Shown: positions 35,614 to 44,264 of the stretch, one piece after another
Layout of the letters: the number at the start of each line of letters is the position of its first letter
Numbering within the stretch: position 1 is the first letter of the stretch
NCBI GenBank assembly: GCA_035533015.1
Contig: DATLUQ010000058.1
Location: 1 to 64,000, forward strand
DNA length: 64,000 nucleotides
From: Gemmatimonadaceae bacterium
GTDB taxonomy: Bacteria > Gemmatimonadota > Gemmatimonadetes > Gemmatimonadales > Gemmatimonadaceae
Direction of reading: 5' to 3'
Position numbers and translations under genes: made by a program
Notes under the pieces: generated by a model
Seen by the model: the letters and a program-made list of their open reading frames with translations, nothing else
Database searches by the model: none
What the model was told of the DNA's origin: nothing

Positions 35614-36429
35614 ATGCGCCTCTGGGTGCTGGGCAGCGGGAGCGCCGGCAACGCCGTGCTGATCGAGGCGGCCGAGGGCCGCATCCTGATCGACGCGGGG
35701 TTCGGCGTGCGCACGCTGGCGGCTCGGCTCACCGCGGTGGGAGTGGCGCCGGAATCGATCGAAGCATGCGTCATCACACACGAGCACACGGACCATCTGA
35801 AGGGTGCGGCGGCCGCGGTCCGCCGCTGGGGATGGACGCTGCACGCCAGCCGTGGCACCGTGGCGAGCGCCGCCGAGTTGGCGGGGACGCGCGTGCAGGT
35901 GTTCGACGCCGGCGCGGCACTCGCCTTCTCGACGATGGACGTGGCCACGACGCGCACCCCGCACGATGCGGCCGAGCCGGTCGGGGTGGTGGTGACGGCG
36001 CGAGGCAGCGGCGCGCGGGCCACGGTCTGCACCGACATCGGACACGTGAGCGACGGCGTGCGAGCGCTGTGCCGCGACGTGGATATCCTGGTGCTCGAGT
36101 CGAACCACGACGAGGGGATGCTGCGCGCCGGCCCCTACCCGGCCGTGGTGCAGGCTCGTATCGCCGGCGACCACGGGCATCTGGCCAACCGCCACGCCGC
36201 CGCCCTCATTCGCGACAGCGTCACGCGGCGGGCGCGCCACGTCGTGCTCGCGCATCTGAGCCAGAACTGCAATGCACCGGAGGTGGCGCGAGCGGCCACG
36301 GAGCGCGAGCTCAAGCGCACGGTGTATCGCGGAGAGGTGGTCACGGCGCGCCAGAGCGAAATCGTGGGGCCGTTCGACGCGGCGGGCGGCGGTCGCGACA
36401 CCTCGCGGCAGTACTCGCTCACGCTGTAG
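35614..36429 (+). CDS. MBL-fold metallo-hydrolase, YycJ/WalJ-like
   Basis: A 271-residue metallo-beta-lactamase-fold hydrolase. The metal motif is THEHTDHLKG (His56, His58, Asp60, His61), later ligands include the Asp in TVCTDIGHVSD, and the C-terminal HVVLAHLSQNCN is typical of the YycJ branch, reported as exonucleases. ATG 35614 is 1 nt after the GlmU-like stop. The connection to the sugar genes is unclear. Confidence 0.85.
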   Translation: MRLWVLGSGSAGNAVLIEAAEGRILIDAGFGVRTLAARLTAVGVAPESIEACVITHEHTDHLKGAAAAVRRWGWTLHASRGTVASAAELAGTRVQVFDAGAALAFSTMDVATTRTPHDAAEPVGVVVTARGSGARATVCTDIGHVSDGVRALCRDVDILVLESNHDEGMLRAGPYPAVVQARIAGDHGHLANRHAAALIRDSVTRRARHVVLAHLSQNCNAPEVARAATERELKRTVYRGEVVTARQSEIVGPFDAAGGGRDTSRQYSLTL

Positions 36430-36465
36430 CCGGCCCCGTTTCGCCCCTCGCTCCCACAACGTGAA

Positions 36466-36499
36466 GCGGGGCGGCGCCGCTGTCGCAGCCCCGCCCCGC
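36466..36499. terminator. GC-rich hairpin between convergent genes
   Basis: GCGGGGC (36466-36472) can pair with GCCCCGC at 36488-36494 or 36493-36499. There is no T run on either side, so it is only a possible terminator for the MBL gene and groEL, whose 3' ends face each other here. Confidence 0.4.
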
Positions 36500-36543
36500 C
36501 CGTGCAATGCTCAGCTGGCCGCTGCCAGCCGACCGTTGCCGTT

Positions 36544-38190
<1,647 letters not shown>

Positions 38191-38224
38191 CTACGAGGAA
38201 ATGGTTGATGTGTGGGAACGGGAC

Positions 38225-38533
38225 TCAGCCGACGACCGCGAGTACGTCCGACTCGCGGAGAATGAGCACCTGCTCGCCATCGACCGTGACTTCAGTGCCG
38301 CTGTATTTGCCGTACAGAACCTTGTCGCCGACCTTCACCTCCATCGGCACACGCTTGTCCTTCTCGAAGCGGCCGGGGCCGACGGCGACGATCTCGCCCT
38401 GCTGCGGCTTCTCCTTCGCGGTATCCGGGATGTACAGCCCGCCGCGCATCTGCTCGGCCTCTTCCATCGGCTTGATCACGACCCGATCGGCCAACGGCGC
38501 GACCTTGACACTCGAAGCGCTCTTGGTTGCCAT
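38225..38533 (-). CDS. groES: 10 kDa co-chaperonin GroES
   Basis: A 102-residue GroEL lid. [19 protein letters not shown], the mobile loop [18 protein letters not shown] and [16 protein letters not shown] are conserved. ATG 38533 has GGAGG 10 nt upstream. Expression should be repressed by HrcA at the CIRCE site about 65 nt upstream; hrcA is not in the window. Confidence 0.98.
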   Translation of the reverse strand: MATKSASSVKVAPLADRVVIKPMEEAEQMRGGLYIPDTAKEKPQQGEIVAVGPGRFEKDKRVPMEVKVGDKVLYGKYSGTEVTVDGEQVLILRESDVLAVVG

Positions 38534-38598
38534 GGGTACTTCGCCTCCGACTGATGCTGGTGAGGTTGAATGGATTGAACAGGGACCACGAACCACCG

Positions 38599-38625
38599 TT
38601 AGCACTCGCATCTGCTGAGTGCTAA
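38599..38625 (-). promoter_or_regulatory. CIRCE operator (HrcA binding site)
   Basis: A perfect inverted repeat, TTAGCACTC at 38599-38607 and GAGTGCTAA at 38617-38625, with a 9-nt spacer. This is the exact CIRCE consensus. It lies at or just after the predicted groES transcription start, so HrcA binding would block transcription until heat shock. Confidence 0.98.
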
Positions 38626-38634
38626 TCAGCCTCA

Positions 38635-38663
38635 AACGTATCCCGCTTGCAGACTGGACGCAA
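38635..38663 (-). promoter_or_regulatory. groES-groEL promoter
   Basis: The -35 box TTGCGT (38663-38658) and -10 box TACGTT (38640-38635) are separated by 17 nt on the minus strand. The start is near 38628, immediately next to CIRCE. Confidence 0.75.
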
Positions 38664-38842
38664 GGCCGACCAGGCGCCGCAATCCGCATGGTATCCTATT
38701 CGCCATTAGCGACTTACGTGCCATCAGGAGCGCGCCAAAATGACGCCGATGTTCCGCCAGACTGGCCATCGACCTGCCACTGCATCAACCTCCGTATCCA
38801 AGGTCGACACTGCTGCCGCACACGGCCACACGGCATCGCACC

Positions 38843-38862
38843 TCGACCCCGCCGTGGGTCGA
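38843..38862 (-). terminator. Hairpin after coaX, weak terminator candidate
   Basis: TCGACCC and GGGTCGA (38843-38849 and 38856-38862) form a 7-bp stem with a 6-nt loop, starting 3 nt after the coaX stop. There is no T run. The rest of 38700-38842 holds nothing I can assign. Confidence 0.35.
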
Positions 38863-38865
38863 CGG

Positions 38866-39642
38866 CTACCCAGTGAGCAGTTGGAACGCGAGATCGAGGC
38901 CGACGAGCGTGAGGTAAGGGTCGATGAGGTCGATTGAGCGGCAGAGGTCGCGGAATGCCTCGGCGAGTCCGCCAGTGGCGATCACGATCGGCGTCTCCGT
39001 TCCGGGCCATTCGGCCTTGATGCGGGCCACGAGGCCATCGATCGCGTCGGCCGCCCCGAACATCACGCCGGCCCGGATGTTGGTTTCGGTTCGTGTGCCG
39101 ATCGCCCGCTCGGGAGCCACCAGTTCGGTGGCGGGCAGCTTGGAGGTACGCCTGAACAGCGTTTCGGCGGAGGTCCGCACCCCCGGCGCGATGATCCCGC
39201 CGAAGAACACGCCGGCGCGGGTCACGCAGTCGTAGGTCGTGGCCGTTCCAAGATCCACCACGATCGCGTCGCGCTTGTGGATCTGGCTCGCGGCGAGCGT
39301 GTTGATGATGCGGTCGGCGCCCACGCTCGACGGTTCGTCGACCGCCAGGCGGACGGGGAGTTTCGACGCCGGATCGATGACCACCACCCGTGCGCGCGAC
39401 ACCCAGCGTTCGCACGCCTCCTGAAGCGGGAACGTGATGGGCGGGACGACCGACGCGATGGCCACCCCCGTCACGGCGTTGTGATCGAATCCGTGCCCTG
39501 CAAGCAGCGCCAGCAGGAGCACGCCGATCTCGTCCGAGGTGCGCGCCGGATCGGACGTGATGCGCCAATGTCCGAGCAACGTGCCGGCATCGAAGAGGCC
39601 GACGGTGGTTTCGGTGTTGCCCACGTCGAACACGAGATTCAC
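38866..39642 (-). CDS. coaX: Type III pantothenate kinase
   Basis: A 258-residue ASKHA-fold kinase for the first step of coenzyme A synthesis. VFDVGNTETTVGLF holds the catalytic Asp6 and phosphate loop. GADRIINTLAA and VVDLGTATTYDCV are the other CoaX signatures. GTG 39642 overlaps the birA stop in GTGA, a pairing common in bacteria. Confidence 0.96.
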   Translation of the reverse strand: MNLVFDVGNTETTVGLFDAGTLLGHWRITSDPARTSDEIGVLLLALLAGHGFDHNAVTGVAIASVVPPITFPLQEACERWVSRARVVVIDPASKLPVRLAVDEPSSVGADRIINTLAASQIHKRDAIVVDLGTATTYDCVTRAGVFFGGIIAPGVRTSAETLFRRTSKLPATELVAPERAIGTRTETNIRAGVMFGAADAIDGLVARIKAEWPGTETPIVIATGGLAEAFRDLCRSIDLIDPYLTLVGLDLAFQLLTG

Positions 39643-40436
39643 ACGTCCTCCTGAAGCACGAGGGAGCCGGCGCGCGCGTACCGGGAACCAGCGTCGGTTT
39701 CGACGACGAGCGCGCCGGACGCATCGATGCCGGCCACGACGCCCTCCAGGGGTTCGCGGCAGCGGCGGCCGCGGGCGACGTCGCGCGCCGCGTATTCGGC
39801 GAGTTCACTGGCGCGGAGCGGCCCCGTCTCGGCGGCCGCCGCGCGCAGCGCGGGCACCAACGCCGCCAGCGCGTCGAGCCGAACGGCGTCGCCGCGAAGT
39901 GTCGCCGCCATGGGCATCCCGGCGGGCCGGCGCACGTTGAGACCGAATCCGATGGCAATCCAATCAACAGCGCCTTCGCGCCACCGCGCCTCGACGAGAA
40001 CGCCGGCGAGCTTGCCGCCGTCGACGTAGAGGTCGTTGGGCCACTTGAGCCCGACGGCCCCGGGCGCGAACGGATCGAGGACGCGCGCGGCGTGCAGTCC
40101 CAATCGCAGCGACAGCACGTCGACGGCCGCCGGATCCCGCGGGCGTTCGACCAGCGTGAGCCAGATCCCGGCGGCGGCCCCGGAAGCCCACGCCCTGCCC
40201 TGGCGTCCTCGGCCCGCGGTCTGCGCGTCGGCGAGCACCAGTGTTCCGGCGGGCGCGCCGGCCGCGGCGCGGGCGTGCGCCGCGTCGAGCGTGGACCCGA
40301 TCGTATCGAACACGACGACGTCCGGCACGTCGAGCCACGCGGCCAACTCGGCGGCCGTGCGCCCGTCGTAACGCGTCACGGCGGGGACGCCCGCCGGCGC
40401 GGGGCTAGCCGAGCGCGTCGTCGTAGAAACGCTCAT
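39639..40436 (-). CDS. birA: Biotin-[acetyl-CoA carboxylase] ligase
   Basis: A 265-residue biotin-protein ligase without an N-terminal DNA-binding domain, so not a repressor. AGRGRQGRAW is the biotinyl-AMP loop. LKWPNDLYVDGGKLAGVLVE and the small C-terminal barrel follow. ATG 40436 overlaps the bshA end by 32 nt; the family N-terminus would also allow GTG 40379 inside. Confidence 0.94.
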   Translation of the reverse strand: MSVSTTTRSASPAPAGVPAVTRYDGRTAAELAAWLDVPDVVVFDTIGSTLDAAHARAAAGAPAGTLVLADAQTAGRGRQGRAWASGAAAGIWLTLVERPRDPAAVDVLSLRLGLHAARVLDPFAPGAVGLKWPNDLYVDGGKLAGVLVEARWREGAVDWIAIGFGLNVRRPAGMPMAATLRGDAVRLDALAALVPALRAAAAETGPLRASELAEYAARDVARGRRCREPLEGVVAGIDASGALVVETDAGSRYARAGSLVLQEDV

Positions 40437-41529
40437 AATGCGCCACGACGTCGTTGAGCGAGAAGCGCTCGCGGGCGTCGGCCGCGGCGGCCCGGCTCAT
40501 CGCGTGCCACCGGTCGCGGTCGCGCAGGATGTCGAGGGCAGCGGTGGCCATCGCCTCCACATCACCCACATCGCAGAGCGCGCCGGTGACGCCGCTCTGC
40601 ACGACCTCGGGGAGTCCGCCGACGTTGGCCCCGATCACGGGCGTTCCGGTGGCCAGCGCCTCGAGCGCGCTGAGCCCGAACGATTCGCGGTCGGTGGGGA
40701 TGAGGTACAGGTCGGCGGACGCGAGCAGCGGCGCCACGGATTCGATCTTGCCCAGAAACATCACCTGGTCCTGGACGCCGAGGCGGTTCGCTTCGCGCTC
40801 CGCGACGATGCGGTCGGGGCCATCCCCGACCATGACCAGCAGGCACGGCCACTCCGCGTTCACGCGCGCGAACACGCGGACCACGTCGGCCACGCGCTTG
40901 ACCGGGCGGAAGTTCGAGATGTGCATGAGCACGGGGCGCCCGTCGCCGAACGCGCCGCGGGACCCGGGATAGCGCGCCCGGTCGTACACGGCGGGATCGA
41001 CGAAATTGGGAATCACCTCGATGCGGCACCCCGTGCATCCGAACGCGCTCACCGTCTCGTCCCGCAGGAAGTGCGAAACCGCGGTGAGGCCGTCGGACTT
41101 CTCAATGGAGAACTTGGTGATCGCGTGGAAGGACGGATCCTGGCCAACGATGGTGATGTCGGTGCCGTGGAGCGTGGTCAGCACCTTGATGTCCGGGCGT
41201 GCGTCGCCGAGCATCTCGCGGGCGATCCACGCGCTCGTCGCGTGCGGGATCGCGTAATGGCAGTGGAGCAGATCGAGCCGGTGCGCCAGCACCACCTCGT
41301 GCATCCGGACGGCGAGCGCCAGATCGTACGGCGGATACTCGAACAGCGGGTACCGGCCCACGTCCACTTCGTGGAAGAACACGCGCGGCAGGAACGCCGG
41401 CAGCCGGAACGGCTGCCGGTACGTGATGAAGTGGATCTCGTGGCCGCGGTGAGCGAGGGCGATGCCGAGTTCCGTGGCCATCGCGCCCGACCCCCCGTAC
41501 GTGGGATAACAGGTGATGCCGATCTTCAC
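40405..41529 (-). CDS. bshA: N-acetyl-glucosaminyl L-malate synthase BshA
   Basis: A 374-residue GT-B glycosyltransferase joining GlcNAc from UDP-GlcNAc to L-malate, the first step of bacillithiol. VKIGITCYPTYGGSGAMATE and the later TTLHGTDITIVG and ALATGTPVIGANVGGLPEV match the BshA branch of GT4. The start is GTG 41529, with AGGAGG 9 nt upstream inside the end of miaA. bshB and bshC are not in the window, so the pathway is inferred from this step alone. Another GT4 transferase is a less likely reading. Confidence 0.85.
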   Translation of the reverse strand: MKIGITCYPTYGGSGAMATELGIALAHRGHEIHFITYRQPFRLPAFLPRVFFHEVDVGRYPLFEYPPYDLALAVRMHEVVLAHRLDLLHCHYAIPHATSAWIAREMLGDARPDIKVLTTLHGTDITIVGQDPSFHAITKFSIEKSDGLTAVSHFLRDETVSAFGCTGCRIEVIPNFVDPAVYDRARYPGSRGAFGDGRPVLMHISNFRPVKRVADVVRVFARVNAEWPCLLVMVGDGPDRIVAEREANRLGVQDQVMFLGKIESVAPLLASADLYLIPTDRESFGLSALEALATGTPVIGANVGGLPEVVQSGVTGALCDVGDVEAMATAALDILRDRDRWHAMSRAAAADARERFSLNDVVAHYERFYDDALG

Positions 41530-41533
41530 CGCG

Positions 41534-42451
41534 TCATACCTCCTCATCGCCCAGCCACCACCGCTCGGCGATCTCGCGCCAGTCGGCGCCGCCGGGATCG
41601 AGGGTGGTGACCGACTCGCCCGTCAATTGATGGCGAAACCAGGTGCGCTGCCGTTTCGCGTACTGCCGCGTCTCCGTGATCACGAGTTCGCGTGCGTGCG
41701 CGAGCGATTCCGTTCCCGCCGCCAGCGACCGCATCACGCGGTAGCCGGTGGCGTTCCATGCCGCCGCCCCGGCCGGCACGCGGGCCGCCAGGCCCCGGAC
41801 CTCGTCCAGCCAACCACCGGCGAGCATCGCATCGACGCGTGCCGCGACCCGGCCGGCGAGCACCGGGCCCGGGTCCACGAGAAGATAACGCGCCCGCCAC
41901 CGCGGCGGGCGGGCCAGCTCGCGATGGAGGTCACTCACGCGCCGGCCGGTGAGCAGTGCCACCTCGATGGCGCGCAACAGCTGGGTCCGGCCGAGATGGG
42001 CGCGCGAGGGGTCGAGCCGCTCGCACCACCGGCGGAGTTCGGCCAGCGGCACCTCGGCGAGTGCGGTGGCGAGAGCCGTGCGTCGGGCCCCATCCAGCTC
42101 CGGCGCCTCGAACAGTGGGCCGAACAGAGCCCGCAGATAGAAGCCCGTGCCGCCCACCACGAGCGGTACCCGCCCGCCGCCCGCGATCTCGGCCAGCCAC
42201 CGTTCGGCGTCGGCGGCCCACGCCGCCGCCGAATAGCGCGTCGTCGGGTCGAGGATGTCGACGCCGAGGTGCGGCACACGGGCTCGCTCATCGGCGGTCG
42301 GTTTCGCGGTGCCGACGTCGAACCCCACGTAGAGCTGACGCGAATCAGCACTGATGATCGACCCGCCGTGCCGCTCGGCAAGCCAGAGAGCGACGGCCGA
42401 CTTGCCAGCAGCGGTCGGACCGGCGATCACCCGCAGCCTACTTTCGCCCAA
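41534..42451 (-). CDS. miaA: tRNA dimethylallyltransferase
   Basis: A 305-residue enzyme adding the dimethylallyl group to A37 of tRNAs reading U-starting codons. VIAGPTAAGKSAVA is the P-loop, SADSRQLYVGFDVGTAKPT carries the catalytic Asp and Thr, and a C-terminal RQYAKRQRTWFR block binds tRNA. I give TTG 42451, overlapping mutL; GTG 42430 just before the P-loop is a real alternative. The mutL-miaA pair is common. Confidence 0.95.
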   Translation of the reverse strand: MGESRLRVIAGPTAAGKSAVALWLAERHGGSIISADSRQLYVGFDVGTAKPTADERARVPHLGVDILDPTTRYSAAAWAADAERWLAEIAGGGRVPLVVGGTGFYLRALFGPLFEAPELDGARRTALATALAEVPLAELRRWCERLDPSRAHLGRTQLLRAIEVALLTGRRVSDLHRELARPPRWRARYLLVDPGPVLAGRVAARVDAMLAGGWLDEVRGLAARVPAGAAAWNATGYRVMRSLAAGTESLAHARELVITETRQYAKRQRTWFRHQLTGESVTTLDPGGADWREIAERWWLGDEEV

Positions 42452-44231
42452 ACCGCCGCTCGAGTTCGTCCCACGACAGTTGGACCACGGTGGACCGCCC
42501 GTGGACGTCGTGCGCCGGGAGCGTCGTCCGGCGCAAATCGGCGAACAGGGCCCGCATCTCGGCCGGCGACAGCGGGTCTCCGCCCTTGATCGCGCCCTTG
42601 CACGCCACCGTTGCCGCGAGCCGCTCGTGCCGCTGCGCTACGGCGGCGAAACGGTCGCCGGTGAGCGCGTCGAGGGTCTCGCGCAAGCACCGCTCGGCCT
42701 CGAACCGGGGATGCGGCATCGGCACGCTGCGCACGATAAGCGTATGACCGCCGAACCCCTCGACCTCGAACCCGAGCTGCTCGAACAGCGCGCGGTTTTC
42801 CTCGAATGCTTCGGCCTCGGCGGGACCCAGATGGAGCGTGAGCGGAAAGAGGAGGCGTTGCGCCGGTGCCTCGCCGCGCGTGAGCGCGGTCATGAACCGC
42901 TCGTACAGCACGCGCTCGTGCGCCGAGTGCTGGTCGATCAGCACCACGCCTCCCTCGCTCTCAAACAGGAGGTAGGTGTGGCGGAGTTGGAGGAGCGGCG
43001 GAATGGCCGGATCCGCGCCGATCTCGGACTCCCCATGAGCAGCTGCATGGGCAAGCGGGTGAGCCGGTCCAGTTGTCACACGGTCGGGCTCGGCGAACAG
43101 CCCCTCGCCGGGCGCGCTCCCGCCCCGCAACGCCTCGACGTCCACCGGTGCGCCGTCGAATCGCGGGGCGGCCGGAAAGGGAATCGGCGGCCGACCGATC
43201 GCCGCGCCGGCCCCGAGCGTGCCGAGCGCGCGTCGCACCGCCTCCTCCACGGTGCGCTCGAGGTTCCAGCGGTCGCGGAACCGCACTTCGGCCTTGGCGG
43301 GATGCACGTTCACATCCACGGCGTCGGCCGCCACGTCGACATCGAGAAAGAGCGTGGGGCGCACGCCGGCCGGTATGGTCGACTTGTACGCGGCCTCGGC
43401 GGCGCGCACGATGCCGGTGTCGCGCACGGCGCGGCCATTCACGGACACGTATACCCGGCGGCCGGCGGTGCCCACGTCGGCCGGGCGTTCGACGAGCCCC
43501 GACACGCGGGTCGCGCCGCGGACGTCGTCCACGTCGAGAAAGCGCTCGGCATAGTGCCCACCCCACAGCGCGGCGAGCCGGGCACGGACCGACGAGGCCG
43601 GCGGCAGTGCGAGGACCTGCTTGCCGTCGTGGGTGAGGGTGAGGCGCACGTCCCGACGCGTGAGCGCGATACTGGTGGCCACGTCGACGATGGCGCGCCA
43701 CTCCGAACGCGCCCCGCGCATGAACTTGAGCCGCGCGGGCGCGTTGTAGAACAGATGGGCGACCGACACCGTGGTGCCCCGCCGGCGTGCCGCTTCGCCC
43801 GTCTCCTGCAACGCACCCGCCGCGGCCCGCACCCGCGTGCCGGCGCCATCCACCGGGGCCGTCTCGATCTCGAGCTGCGAAACCGAGCAGATGGCCGGCA
43901 GCGCCTCGCCGCGAAAGCCGAAGCTCGCCACGCCGACGAGGTCGCCAGCGGCGCGGATCTTCGAGGTGGCATGGCGCGACAGCGCCAGCACGGCGTCCTC
44001 GCGCCCCATGCCGACCCCGTTGTCGCTCACCCGGATCCGCTGACGCCCTCCATCCTCCACCTCGACATCGATGGTCGAGGCCCCGGCGTCGAGGGCGTTC
44101 TCGATCAACTCCTTGACCACCGAGGCGGGGCGCTCGACGACCTCGCCCGCGGCGATCTGATCGGCGACCGCGCTGGGCAGCACCGCGATGCGCGGAGCCC
44201 CGGGGGCGCTGGATTCTGTTGAGGCGGACAT
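42438..44231 (-). CDS. mutL: DNA mismatch repair protein MutL
   Basis: A 597-residue GHKL ATPase. IAAGEVVERPASVVKELIEN, SDNGVGM and FGFRGEALPAICSV are the ATP-binding motifs. After a proline-rich linker the C-terminal domain has DQHSAHERVLYERF, close to the DQHA(X)2E(X)4E endonuclease motif, so this is probably a nicking MutL. mutS is not in the window. ATG 44231; 33 nt after the batDE gene. Confidence 0.96.
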   Translation of the reverse strand: MSASTESSAPGAPRIAVLPSAVADQIAAGEVVERPASVVKELIENALDAGASTIDVEVEDGGRQRIRVSDNGVGMGREDAVLALSRHATSKIRAAGDLVGVASFGFRGEALPAICSVSQLEIETAPVDGAGTRVRAAAGALQETGEAARRRGTTVSVAHLFYNAPARLKFMRGARSEWRAIVDVATSIALTRRDVRLTLTHDGKQVLALPPASSVRARLAALWGGHYAERFLDVDDVRGATRVSGLVERPADVGTAGRRVYVSVNGRAVRDTGIVRAAEAAYKSTIPAGVRPTLFLDVDVAADAVDVNVHPAKAEVRFRDRWNLERTVEEAVRRALGTLGAGAAIGRPPIPFPAAPRFDGAPVDVEALRGGSAPGEGLFAEPDRVTTGPAHPLAHAAAHGESEIGADPAIPPLLQLRHTYLLFESEGGVVLIDQHSAHERVLYERFMTALTRGEAPAQRLLFPLTLHLGPAEAEAFEENRALFEQLGFEVEGFGGHTLIVRSVPMPHPRFEAERCLRETLDALTGDRFAAVAQRHERLAATVACKGAIKGGDPLSPAEMRALFADLRRTTLPAHDVHGRSTVVQLSWDELERRFGRK

Positions 44232-44264
44232 CGCGTGGAAGCTACCGAGACGCGGAGCCGCCGG

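Noticed and set aside
36466-36499. Strong bidirectional terminator between the MBL gene and groEL
   Set aside because: The hairpin lacks T runs on both strands, so it is listed only as a weak candidate.
38714-39967. Open frame of 417 codons on the minus strand
   Set aside because: It is a different frame of the coaX and birA region with Arg-rich product; coaX is certain.
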